From positions 346,204,457 through 346,268,456 of the forward strand of contig OY856412.1 of assembly GCA_963693085.1 (NCBI GenBank): a DNA stretch of 64,000 nucleotides, in the 5' to 3' direction. Source of the DNA: Alisma plantago-aquatica. Lineage: Eukaryota; Streptophyta; Magnoliopsida; Alismatales; Alismataceae. The notes under the pieces were generated by a model. That model saw only the letters and a program-made list of their open reading frames with translations. It made no database searches and had not been told where the DNA came from. Shown here one piece after another: positions 10,545 to 22,129 of this stretch; positions within the stretch are counted from its first letter, which is position 1; each line of letters begins with the position of its first letter. Made by a program: the position numbers and the translations under genes.

Positions 10545-12156
10545 TGATGCGATGATTTTGAGTCATTCTTGTAGACTAGTTTTACATGCATTTTATTTGT
10601 TTATTAGTCACTTTTATGGTTAGTATCACATGATTCATTTGTTTTAGTCTATAATCTCATTTTGTATCAAATCTCCCATATTTTATCTTTTTGGTTATAA
10701 ATGATCATATGGATGTGCTTTAGTATAGCTGATTCGGCTTTATCTTGAAATTCCAGGAAGAACAGATATACACATCTGTCGATACCAATGGCATATGTCG
10801 ATAGTATCGACTTGTTCACAGGGAGACGGTCACAAGGAACCAAGATGCGTCGATACCATTGACTAGGAAGTCGATGGTAGCGAGATACCGATAGTGAGCG
10901 AGCAATCAACTGGTCGATACCATTGACACAAAGTCGATACTATCGACGTTGCCCAGCTTCAGCGTTGGATTGGAGACAAAAGTGACGCCTAAAGGTGACG
11001 ATACCATCGACACTAAAGTCCATGGTATCGAGTCTGCATCAGGTAGAACGTCATAAAAAAAGCATTGTCGATATTTTGATGGGTCGATACCATCGACCCG
11101 CGTCGATGGTATCGACGCCGTCAGATCAGGTTCTATCTCATATCGATTCTAATTGGACGGTGGTGATCTTTTGGTGATCTAAAGTGGTAAATAAACCTAA
11201 TTATGATGGCCCTAAGAGGGCGATCACTTCATTAGTGATTGCACATGTCTCAAGGAGTAAAAAAGAGAAGAACGGAGCCCAGAACTACTCCCCGATCGTG
11301 CCGAGAGCCGTAGAAGATGTTTTCCACCGTCGGAAAGTTGTAGATTACGCATTCAACATCAAGGAATGCCCATATCTCCTCCATTTAGGGGTTTACATCA
11401 CTTTCATTCACGTTATCTCCATGTTTTCCCTTTCTCTTGTCATGCCTTTCATTGAGATGAACACGCGGGGCTAATCCCCTTTATCTTTGGATCGGGAGTA
11501 GCCCGAGTGATGGTTGTATGACATTTTTACCATAGTATGTCATAATTTATCTCTTAAATCCGTGGTATGATTTCGTTTTCTCCATTATATCATTATGATT
11601 GATCACCCTAATGACAATCTAATGTTGTTAATTACTTTAAAAAGAAGAATTAACGGTTGAAAAGAGATAAAATTCACATTAACTAATAAATCCTTTGAAC
11701 AAGGCGATGTACGGTTAATGGTAGAACCCAGAGTACAGTCCTCATGCACCTAGTTTATGGTATAGGTTACTACTACCGTGGAACCGATCTAGATTTAGGT
11801 AGTGAATTGTACCACGAAAGTGAGCAATTTTGACTGCAGGCCACTACCTAGAATGTGGGACAGATTATGTTAATTATGTAGAAATTAATATAACGAGAAC
11901 CTACGGTGAAACCAAAATCCTAAAGATTCCCATGTAAATTGATTAAACTAAACATTTGATCGATTGCATTGTTTTATTTGATTTTTATTTTCTTTTTCAA
12001 TCAACTCTCAAATCAATTTAATCGGTCTAGATGATTGCAAGTAGTTAGTAGTAGTCTACCAATAATTATGTTTCCCTGAGTTTGACTCGGGATGCACAAA
12101 GGCCTATATTACTCTGATGCGTGCACTTGTGTTATACGCACGGTAAAATCGTGTCA
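10545..12156 (+). repeat. 5' LTR of gypsy B
   Basis: It starts TGATGCGATGATTTTG and ends AAAATCGTGTCA. It matches 16868-17918 plus 29515-30062 over its length. It carries five hairpin-forming pairs built from GTCGATACCATCGAC-type 15-mers between about 10778 and 11120. Confidence 0.85.
10778..11120. repeat. Dyad array GTCGAT-NNN-ATCGAC in LTR of B
   Basis: About ten copies of a 15-mer, GTCGATACCATCGAC or its variants, are arranged as five facing pairs with 5-9 nt between partners. Each 15-mer is itself an inverted repeat (GTCGAT and ATCGAC around a 3-nt centre). Matching arrays are at 14856-15120 and 17100-17430. Confidence 0.85.
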
Positions 12157-12162
12157 ACTTTT

Positions 12163-12180
12163 TGGCATCTTTGTCGGGGA
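12163..12180 (+). promoter_or_regulatory. Primer-binding site of gypsy B (tRNA-Asp type)
   Basis: TGGCATCTTTGTCGGGGA lies 6 nt after the LTR end. It matches the tRNA-Asp complement TGGCGCCGTTGCCGGGGA at 14 of 18 positions, and three of the four changes are transitions. Confidence 0.7.
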
Positions 12181-12346
12181 AACGACAATTGTTGGCACTA
12201 CGAGTGCTATAAGAAGCCACTCTAGGCTACCCTTTTCTTTTAATTACATATTTTTAAATTCTTGCAATTAATTATCTATTTTTCAGAAATCTATATTTGT
12301 CTAGCACTGTACTTAACAAAATATATCGCTTTGTAGGTACCAGTGC

Positions 12347-13644
12347 ATGGTGAGCACACATAGCAGAGACTACGCACAGTCATCACCAGAGGTCCCATTT
12401 TTGGGATCAGACGATGAGGAGCACAACATTCAGAATCAACCCAAGAGACTGAATTCAGATTCTGAACAAGAAGAGATGGCTAAAGAAAAGATGATATGGG
12501 AAAAGATCAAGGTATCTTCTTGCTCCACATCAAAAGGGTCGATCAAGAGGCATGCTATCAACATCCCAACCTATAATATTGATCTGGCGCTGATAAACTT
12601 GGTCAAGTCTCAAGCATTTCAAGGGCTGAAGAATGAAGACCCTGTTGCCCACATCAAAACTTTCGTGGAAAATTGTGATATGATCAAGATAGATAGGTTT
12701 GCACAAGAGACAATGTATTTGAAGTTGTTCCCTAGCTCTCTTGTAGGTAATGCACGATAATGTTTGCATAACCTTGATGATGAGACCGTCGAGACTTGGG
12801 ATCAAATGATCGAGGATTTTTTTGAGAGATTCTTTCCACCAGAGAAAACCAATGACCTAGTACGGAAGATCCACAATTTCTATCAAAAGGTGGGGGAGAC
12901 ATATTCTGATATGTGGGAGCATTTTCAGTTAATGTTGTGGAAGTGTCCACATCACGGGCTAGAGAAAGAAAAAAAATGAAGATCTTCAACTTTGCTTTAA
13001 ATGAGCACGACAGGAGCAATCTAGACTCAACGGGTTCTGGTTTCTTCTTGAACAACATTGGCACTAGGTGTTGGAAAATCCTGAAAAATATGGCCAGAAA
13101 GTAATCATGGGGCGATAGAGACGCACCTGAACAGGTTCGAGTTGCAGGTGAGTTAAAGGCCATCAAGGAATTGAAAGGAAAAATGGATCTCATAGCCAAG
13201 AAACTTGTAGAGAAAGAGGAAGAGTCTGATGAGGAGGCCCAAGTTAAATTCATTCAATAATAGGGTTACAGGAGCAATGATTACTCTTAGAGAAAGGATA
13301 GAAAATTTCCATGGAAGGATCCAAACAACTTCCTACAAGACCTAGATGCAAAACCACAGCCCACTGCGGAGGACAAAAGTAGTAAATTGCTCAGCCGAAT
13401 AGTGAAATAGAATCAAGAGTTGATGAATATGTTTGGTAAGCAGTTACAATTTCAGGGTGAGATGTTGAATAAATTTAGGAAGATGCTGCAAAGTCATGGA
13501 GTGCAGATGAGGGCACTGGAGACGACTGTGGCCCAAATTGCTAATGAAGTGGCAACCATGAAACATCAAAATCAACACGGACCGACTGGGAATGCAGAGG
13601 TTGTTCAAGTACATCATCAAGTGAAGTACATATCTGTGATTTAA
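12347..13644 (+). pseudogene. gag of gypsy element B (broken)
   Basis: This is a retrotransposon gag of the Athila/Tat type. Seen are DPVAHIKTFVENCDMIKID, LKLFPSSL, ETWDQMIEDFFERFFPP, the typical SDMWEHFQLMLWKCPHHGL and, downstream, a Lys/Glu-rich helix segment (LKAIKELKGKMDLIAKKL). An in-frame TAA at about 12758, a shift at the A-run near 12970 and further stops at 13102-13104 and near 13258 break it. A second coding block (13420-13644) continues in another frame. Gag would form the virus-like particle shell. This copy cannot make the full protein. The start at 12347 is the first Met of the conserved block. Confidence 0.8.
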
Positions 13645-13659
13645 CAGATAGAGCCACCG

Positions 13660-14669
13660 GTGGGGGAGGTCCATGAAAAGGGCAAAATGCATTTTGCAAT
13701 AGAGGCTAAACCCAGTTTGCCATACCCCCGTAGCTTATATGGACTACCAGGGGGATGTTGTCCATTTAGAAAATCCTACCAAGAACCCATCATAGTCGTG
13801 CCCACACCTAGGAAAGAGGAGCAGGTGAAGGCCATACTTCACAGTGGAACTACTACCGCCAAGAAGGAGGAGCAGCCACGAGCCACACCAATCGTGATTG
13901 ATGCGCTAATGCCTACGCTAGAGGGTGACATTAAAGAAAGCTTAGGGAAGGAGACCCCAAATAGCCCATATGTGCCACCGCACAAGCGGATAAAAGAGCC
14001 TAGCATGTCATTTCAGGATATTCGGAAGTTGAAGAAGGAGCATAGATAATACAACAAGTTTTTAGAGATGTTTAGGAAGCTCCATATTAATATTTAGTTA
14101 GTGGAAATGATAGAAAAGATTCCTTCATATGGAAAATTTATCAAGGACATCATCACCAAGAAGAGGCGGATAAAAGACATTGATGTTTGCTTTTTGAATG
14201 AGACAGTGAGCTCAATAATCACTAGAAGTGTACCAGAGAATAAGAAAGATCACGGGAGTTTCTACATACCGTGCTCAATTGGCAGCCATCACATTCTGTA
14301 TGCACAGTGCAATTCAGGCACTATCATAAATCTTATGCCATTATCCACGTTCCAAAAGGTTGGATTGAAGATACTAAAAAAACTGCCATGACTATTGAGT
14401 TGGAAGATGCGTCTATTGTTAAGCCATATGGGGTGTGTGAGGATGTACTTGTCAAAGTCGACAAATTCATCTTTCCCATGGATTTCATTGGCATGGACAT
14501 GCCGCAGCGAAAGGGTTGTGAGATGCTACTGGGTAGGCCGTTTCAAGTGACGACTGATGTCATCACTGCTATCAGGAGAGGTATCTTGACATTAGGAATT
14601 GGAAAGGAAAGAGTTGAGTTCAAACTGCCGAGTGATCCTCTAGGAACACTCCCCGATGCCCCAAGGTGA
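13660..14669 (+). pseudogene. Aspartic protease region of gypsy B, active-site Asp lost
   Basis: A linker (PNSPYVPPHKRIKEP) is followed by IPSYGKFIKDIITKKR and a retropepsin-like fold. The active-site segment reads QCNSGTIINLMPLS (codons near 14308-14325), where Athila/Tat relatives have a C-D-L-G-A-S type motif, so the catalytic Asp is Asn here. The flap and C-terminal part follow in another frame (14390-14669: MTIELEDAS, EMLLGRPF). Stops at 14047 and 14096 and a frameshift near 14385 interrupt it. The coding sequence ends at 14669 without any reverse transcriptase. Confidence 0.78.
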
Positions 14670-16867
14670 TGAGCTTAATTTTGTCAAGCCTAGGACATTA
14701 AACAAGGCCGCTTGTTGGGAGGCAACCCAACTTTAGGTTCATTTTATGTTTGGTTATGTTCTTTTATGTTTATGTACTTAGTTTTTTCTTAGGTTTTGAT
14801 AATTTTTTTAAAAATGGTAACCTAACTCGTGTTTTGAAGTGTGCATAATTTTAAGTTCGATACTATCGACACCCTTGTCGATAGTATCGAGTTTGGATCA
14901 GTAAACGCTGAAGAAAAGTCGATACCATCGACCTTAGTGTCGATAGTATCGAGATTCCTGAAGATTTTCAGAAACATTGGTGATAGTAATGTCGATACCA
15001 TCGACCCTAGTATCGATAGTATCGACACTTTTGATTTCCTAGCCTTTTAGATGCGTCGATACACCAAAATTGTTGAGCCTGAGTCGATACCATCGACCTT
15101 GGTGTCGATGGTATCGACACTTGCAGGACAACTACATAAAATAGGTCGTAAAAGGTGTCGAAATGAGATTTTTTCGAACCGTTTTTTGCAGAGCATAGAA
15201 GGATGAAGCAAGTCACGTTTTAGAACCAGTAAGACACAAAAAAGAGAGAGATAGAAAGCATCACTTGGTCCACTTGAGCATCTAACCATCCTTCTTCACC
15301 ACACTTCAAAGCGAATGGTACCACTGTTCCACCTCTTAAGTGAGAATGTTGACTATGAGGCCATAGTCATATTCAAGCTTAGGGGGATGATGGAACAATT
15401 TCTATCTTTTTCTATCTTTTGTTTTTCTTAGTTTTTATCATTTATTGCCTTTTTGTTTTATTCTTGCAATTTTCTTAGTTTTTAGGATCCACATGCTACC
15501 TAGTGTATCTGTAGATGTCTAATTTAATGTGTCATCTCTTTGTTTGTCACATGGGAGTCATGGGTTAATTTGAAATTTTTTAATGAACTTGCAAACTTGA
15601 TTTGTTTGAACTTGAGCATATGACTTATGAAAATAATTTGGTTTGTCAACTTTAAAACATAAGACCACAATTGTACATGCCTATGATTCAAGAAAAGTGG
15701 ACAGAATTGGATGTTGAGCCTAAACTGATCAAATGGTAATGAGACTTTAATCTGAAATAAGAGAGTAAAACCCCTTGATTTTACACATTTCAGTAAGGAG
15801 GGACATATAATATCTTCTAAGGCTTCTGTCAATTAATCTTGTGATCTATCTGCCTCATCTCATTTACACTCCATCACAAGAATTGGGAGAGCTTTACAGT
15901 TTGTCATTTCTTAATTGCATATCATGTAGATAGGATTGCATTGTAGTTAGTTTTTACATCTTTTGTCTCTTAAAAAATATGTTTCTTTATAGTCATGCAA
16001 GCAAAAATTTTAGAATGCATGTCGATCAATGTCATTTCAGCTGCATTTTCCATGATCTTAATCATTTTATACATGATGTGCCTTGCCTCTTCTAAAAATA
16101 AGAAACTTGTTTCGTACTTTCTGAAATAATAAAAAAGGGAAAAAAGATAGTAATTGTGTGAAAAAGCCCAAGACAAAGATGTGCAAATTTCATCTAGTCA
16201 TTGAGAAAAATAAGGGCTGAAAAAAAGATAATAAGTAAGTGAATATCATAAAGATGACAGAACTTGTTCACATGCATAATAAGAAGAACAAGCACATGTG
16301 TAATTTTGTAGATATTCTGTCTCTCGTTGGTATAGAATGATAGTGCATGCATCATTCCACCTAAAATGTAGCATTAGGACATTTTCACATGCATTTTGCA
16401 TCATGATAGGTCATTACTTTTTGTGTTGCATGATTGACTGTATGTGCTTCCATTTCTTCCACAACCACCTATTCCATCCACTTATTGCTCTAATTGGTAG
16501 GCCATCCGTGATTATCTCCTCATTCATTAATATCAGGAGATCTTCTCCCATTTAGATGGTAGTTAAGAAACAAGCAACGTAGATAGGAGATTACAAAGAT
16601 GCACCAAGCCTGAACTGGAAGATTTTATTATATTAACTACCTTATTTGATAGTGTTCACTAATCTTAGAGTGGATATCTATTATGGTTGATCATTGTCGC
16701 CTAGAGCATAATTACCATTCTATGGTTAGTGAGGGTCGGTATGTGAATGTATGGTGGGGATCATATGGCAATGTCTGTTGTGATAATATGTTCTTTAGTT
16801 GAGCCTCGTAATTTTATTCTATAGTTTTACTGCTCGAGGACGAGCAATGTTTAAGCTTAGGGGAGTT
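14670..16867 (+). other. Gypsy B 3' non-coding region with dyad array and PPT
   Basis: No RT, RNase H or integrase is visible. The region holds four dyad pairs of the GTCGATACCATCGAC family (14856-15120), a first polypurine-like block AAGCTTAGGGGGATGATGG (about 15375) and AT-rich DNA. Just before the 3' LTR is the sequence CTCGAGGACGAGCA, then TTTAAGCTTAGGGGAG (to 16865), typical of Athila/Tat 3' ends. The small ORFs here show no domain. Confidence 0.65.
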
Positions 16868-18289
16868 TGATGTGATGATTTTGAGTCATTTTTGTAGACT
16901 AGTTTTACATGCATTTTATGTGTTTGGTAGTCACTTTTGTGGTTAGTATCGCATGATTCATTTGTTTTTGTCTATAATCTTATTTTGTATCAAATATCCT
17001 ATATTTTATCTTTTTGGTTATAAATGATCATATTGATGTGCTTTAGTATAGCTGATTCGGCTTTATCTTGAAATTTCAGGAAGAATGTATATACACATCT
17101 GTCAATACCGTCGACATATGTTGATAGTATCGACTTGGTCACAGGGAGACGGTCGCAAGGAACCAAGATGCATCGATACCATCGACTAGGAAGTCGATGG
17201 TAGCGAGATACCTACAGCAAGCCAGCAATCAACTGGTCGATACCATTGACACAAAGTCGATACTATCGATGTTGCCCAACTTTAGTGTCACATTGGAGAT
17301 AAAAGCGACGCCTATAGGTGTCGATACCATCGACACTAAAGTCGATGGTATCGAGTGTGCATCAGGTGGAACATCAAAAAAAGAAGCCTTGTCGATATTT
17401 TGATGGGTCGATACCATCGACCCGCGTCGATACCAGATCAGGTTCTATCTCAGATCGATTCTAATCGGATGGTGGTGATCTTTTGATGATCTAAAGTGGT
17501 GCATAAACCTAATTACAATGGCCCTAAGCAGGGGATCACGTCATTAGTCATTGCACAAGTCTCAAGGAGAAAAAAGAGAAGAATAGAGCCCAGAACTACA
17601 CCCTAATCATGCCGGGAGTGGCAGAAGACGTTTTCCATCGCCGGAAGGTTTTAGATCGCGCATTTTACGTCGAGGAATGCCCAGATCTCCTCCGTTCAGG
17701 GGTTTACATCACTTTCATTCACGTTTTCTCCATGTTTTCCCTTTCTCTTATCATGTCTTTCATGGAGATGAACATGTGGGGCTAATCCCCTTTATCTTTA
17801 GGACCGGGAGTAGCTTGGGTGATGGTTGTATGACATTTTTACCATAGTATGCCATAATTTGTCTCTTAAATCCATGGTATGATTTTGTTTTCTCCATTAT
17901 ATCATTATGATTGATCACTGATGTGGCTTTTGAATGCACTAACAAATTCACTCGGAGTTTATATCCCCGAGCTTTTACCAAAACCAAGTTCAACAATACC
18001 ACCCGCAAGCGGACGGGTCTTATCGCAGTATAGTTGAGGATCGAACCCAAAGGACAACGTTTTTAAGAATCCTTGTCAGTTGAATCTAGCTCAAGTAAAA
18101 CTAATATTTAGAACAATAGTTTGATTTGGGTTGTTTAAACTAAATGCAGGAAAGTAAAAGCTGAATTAAAAGATGGGTTTGGATCAATGATATGGAATCG
18201 TTGGGATGGTACCGGGTTTGACCACCGCTACACACACAAACATACTCATCTGCAAACATTCCAGGCAAGATACAACTCTTCAAGTAGAG

Positions 18290-18760
18290 CTGCTGTAGAA
18301 CCCCCCATACGAGCGTCAGGTCCGTGTAAGCATCACCATAGGCATCAGATGTCTCGTCACCATCCGGATCACATGTCTTACGGCTCTGAAGATACAACAT
18401 CCAACTAAGGCTGTGAACCCCCCATTCGGGCGTCAGGCGCGCAGAAGCATCACCAAAGGCTAGATGGCTCGTCCCCTCGCGGATCATACACTTACGACCT
18501 CAAGGAATCCCATCGGAAGTTCTCATCAAGGAGTCAACCGCGTCAACCGTTAAGCAAACAAGCGATTATAGTATGTGTAAACATTGACGAAAAGCATGAA
18601 GATACAAAATCCAACTAAGGCTGTGAACCCCCCATACTGGCGTCAGGCGCACAGAAGCGTCACCGAAGGCTAGATGGCTCGTCCCCTCGCGGATCATACA
18701 CCTACGACCTCAAGGAATCCCATCGGAAGTTCTCGTCAAGGAGTCTAACATGCTAAACGA
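18290..18760. repeat. ~200-bp tandem repeats inside LTR of C
   Basis: Units starting AAGGCTGTGAACCCCCCATA and carrying CGTCAGGCGC, AGAAGC and GGCTCGTCCCCTCGCGG occur at about 18408 and 18615, with a partial unit near 18290. The other LTR has the same arrangement (27715-28180). Confidence 0.75.
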
Positions 18761-19203
18761 CATTCATACCCATGCATTGAAGTTCTCGCAACATAGGGAG
18801 CACAAAGATGGAAACACGCACATAACCAACCTACAAGCTTAACGATAAATGAAAAAATGAAGAGTTATATACATTGCCATGGAAATTTTAACAAAAGAAC
18901 ATGGTTTGCATGGGCAGCGGGGCTAGTCCCCGCACCCCAGCGAAAGAGGACTACTCGTTCATGATGCGAGATACAAGAAGGATAGGATAGAAAGATAGAT
19001 CCACCATGAGCTCGGTGCAGAGGGTGGACGTAGCCCGGTGAAGAAGATGTGCTCCTTGCTCCGTCTTCTTTCCCTTCTTGGCTTCCTTGGATGCAACATG
19101 CGCAGTAGGTGGAGTGGAACTTGATCGGGGTGGTGCTCTGGCAGCCTATTGGCGTCCGGATCCGATGCCTTCAAATGGGGACCCTGGGGGTCTATTTATA
19201 GGT

Positions 19204-19880
19204 TCAGATCTGACCCCAAACGGTTTGGAGACCGTTTGGGCGCCAAACGGTCTTGAGACCGTTTGGGCACCAAACGGTTTGGATACCGTTTGGGCACCAA
19301 ACGATTTGCTTCGATCGGTCATGGCCTTGGCCTGGTCGTGCGGCTTTAGTTCTTCAATCGATCCTTGCGCTTGCGTCGAACGGTCTTGGGACCGCACGGG
19401 ACCAAACGGTCTTGAGACCGCATGGGACCAATCGGTCTTGAGACCGCATGGGACCAAACGGTCTTGGGACCGTATGGGACCAAAAGGTCTTGAGACCGCA
19501 TGGGACCAAACGGTCTTGGGACCGTATGGGACCAAACGGTCTTGAGACCGCATGGGACCTAACAGTCTTGGGACCGTATGGGACCAAATGGCCTTGAGAC
19601 CGCATGGGACCAAACGGTCTTGAGACCGAATGGGACCAAACGGTCTTGGGACCGCATGGGACCAAACGGTCTTGAGACCGAATGGGACCAAACGGTCTTG
19701 GGACCGCATGGGACCAAACGGTCTTGGGACCGCATGGGACCAAACGGTCTTGAGACCGCATGGCTTTCTTTGGCAACTGGTTTCGTCATTCGTTCTTCGT
19801 GTATTCCGCCAAACGGTCTTGGGACCGCGTGGACCCAAACGGTCTTGAGACTGCAAGGATCCAAACGGTCTTGAGACCTT
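19204..19880. repeat. 26-bp minisatellite with CGGTCTTGAGACCG dyads (3' LTR of C)
   Basis: More than twenty units of 26 bp alternate CGGTCTTGAGACCG with CGGTCTTGGGACCG, joined by CATGGGACCAAA or TATGGGACCAAA. Because 26 is not a multiple of three and stops are absent, several frames on both strands stay open, which produces spurious ORFs. A short unrelated stretch (about 19318-19378) splits the array. Confidence 0.9.
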
Positions 19881-20059
19881 ATGCATGGAGTTGCTTGATT
19901 TTCCTGCACTAAATGAAAGATATTTAGTTAAAATCTTGATTATTGAATCAACCAAGTAGTATTGTGCATTATGATTCATATTAGGGTGAAAAGATGTGGA
20001 ATACAGATGAAATTGTTCGAAAAAGGTAATTGAATTTCATGATGAGTATGCACTCATCA

Positions 20060-21523
20060 AAACACCCCGAACTTAAATCGTTTCTCGTCCTCGAGTAACA
20101 TAAATTTTGAATATGTTGCCTAATGAAATACTTTCGAACCGTGTGATTTCTTCATCTTCACATCACAAATGTTTTCTTTCTGCTCAGTATGAATGAGTAC
20201 CATAACTTCCTGGGACCACAAAACACGTCATTCCATAGCTTCGTTCCTGAGTTCGTTTCCCAATAACGCTTGCTCCCCACTTTTTCCAACACCTAGCATG
20301 TCGAAGAGTTTTGTAGGAGTTCTGAGATACCCGCAGAATCAACAAGTATGCATCCGATCTGACACTGGTGTAGTTCAGGATGGTGGGGCATGTATTGTGC
20401 CCTTAGGTAGAAAAAGGAGTGAAAGGTGGCATGGAAAGAAGAAGTAAATCTCTCCTCTATTCGACTCGATATTTTTATTTGTTTTGCAATTTCATTTATT
20501 GCATATTTATTTATTTTTTGTGTGCGCTTTGGCATCTTTTATTACAGATCTCTCCTCTATTCGACTCGAGATTGCATTTCTTTTTGTGTGCACTTTGGCA
20601 TCTTTTATTTGCAAATCTCTCCTCTATTCGACTCGAGATTGCATTTTTGGTGGTACGCCCCTATTTATTGTGAGGGGTATGGAAGACGCGGATAAGGGGA
20701 AGTGGCGTGCCACCCCGAACTTAGGGTTTGGCACATAATCAGCTTTTGTTGCTTTTGATGGATGAAGGGGTATGAAAATGATAGAAGAAGTGTCGAAGAG
20801 AGTTCAGATCAGAATGCAACTTGATTTACAATTCAAAACCGGGTTATTCTCTTTGTCATACTCTGCTCAAATAATGACTTGATGCGGATCTGGTGGGGAT
20901 TCTGAGCCATTATTCCACTAGTCAGTTAGGAAGCACGACGTGTTTGATCCCTATCAGTTAGACAAATACTTACCATTTTGTAAAAAGTATTATGATGTTA
21001 GGAATCATAAGCTTCACAGGATGGTTTTAGGCAAAAGGCAAGTTTCAAAAGTCAGTCATCTTGAGATTTCGCTTCGAATAAGGGGGATGTTATGATTGAA
21101 AATGCACAGCAAGATAGTTAGTTACATTTTTATCGACAAGAGTCAAAATTTCATCAGGTATCTGTTCAAAAATTTAAAAATTTTATGATAAAGACAACTT
21201 ATATGAAAAGAGGGTGTATATGGAAATGAAGTACGTACCACCCACCCTCCACCCCGAACTTAGAGATTTGCTCATCCTCGAGCAAACCCTAAATCCAAGA
21301 TGGAGGGGAAAGGCAACACCAGGTATGACTGCCGAGAATGATTTCATTCTGATCAGCGCCACTCCGATCTCGTGTTCTGAAAGAAAATTGTCTCATAAGG
21401 CAAATTTTATTTAAGGAAAATTTAACAAAATTTGGAAAGGAAAAGTAAAATAGATTTATTGATCGGGTTGCCTCCCGACAAGCGCCTTTTTTTATGTTAT
21501 TGGCTCGACAGAGTCCTTTAGCT
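20060..21523 (-). other. Athila C region between pol and 3' LTR, with three PPT-like motifs
   Basis: On the minus strand, CTCGAGGACGAG then TTTAAGTTCGGGGTG lies next to the LTR (20060-20094). Similar AAGTTCGGGGTG blocks recur at about 20710 and 21250. A 75-bp segment with CTCTCCTCTATTCGACTCGA is repeated three times (20448-20640). Athila elements often carry an env-like ORF here, but none is recognisable in this copy. Confidence 0.6.
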
Positions 21524-22129
21524 TCATGGTGGGTCTTTTGGATTTGCCAGTTCTATCATTGTGTCAGTGCCAATGTCAATCGAGGTAAAATATCTCTTCA
21601 AGCGGTGGCCGTTTGTTATGAATTCTCCTGTCGCTTCACTCCATAGAGAGAAAACACCATGTGGCGAGATGTTTTTGACGATGAAGGGTTCGTACCAGCG
21701 GGAACGGAGTTTTCCTGGGAATAGTCGTAATCTTGAGTTGAAAACCAGAACTTGATCTCCCATTTGTATGTCTTTTCTTTTCAGATGTCCATCGTGCTAG
21801 AGTTTCGTATGTTCTTTGTAGATTCGTGCATTCTCATAAGCTGTCATTCTAAGTTCATCCAATTCGTTGAGTTGCAGAATCCTGGCTTGCCCTGCTTCTT
21901 TCATATCAAAATTCAATTGTTTAATTGCCCACCATGCCTTATGTTCTAATTCGACTGGAAGGTGGCAAGCTTTTCCATATATCAATCGAAAAGGGGTTGT
22001 CCCAAGGGGAGTTTTATAAGCAGTATGATAGGCCCATAAGGCGTCGTTGATTCTTGTCGACCAGTCATTTCGATTACGTCCAACGGTTTTCTCAAGGATA
22101 GCCTTTAGTTGTCGGTTAGAGACCTCTAC
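21524..22129 (-). pseudogene. Athila C integrase C-terminal part
   Basis: This continues the integrase after an in-frame TAG near 22127. It includes [24 protein letters not shown] sequence and the segment [19 protein letters not shown] (about 21930-21985). A further in-frame stop lies at 21795-21797. The C-terminal GPY/F-type tail follows (LRSRWYEPFIVKN, SLWSEATGEFITNGHRLK; 21524-21763). The catalytic Glu of the integrase DDE triad lies just past the first stop, so the upstream ORF alone lacks it. Confidence 0.8.

Larger units (their letters stand above)
17919..20059 (-). repeat. 3' LTR of Athila C
   Basis: TGATGTGGCTTTTGAATG to CACTCATCA, 2141 bp. It contains two kinds of internal tandem repeat: 18290-18760 (about 200-bp units with CCCCCCATACGGGCGTCAGG) and a 26-bp minisatellite at 19204-19880. 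It ends next to a purine-rich tract on the minus strand. Confidence 0.9.

Noticed and set aside
19204..19880. Repeat-spacer look of a CRISPR array
   Set aside because: The units are contiguous with no unique spacers, and the DNA is plant nuclear.
19146..19979. Long ORFs on both strands (to 277 codons) over the LTR minisatellite, and the same at 28374-29359
   Set aside because: They are translations of the 26-bp repeat, open in several frames because the unit lacks stops. There is no domain, and they lie inside an LTR.
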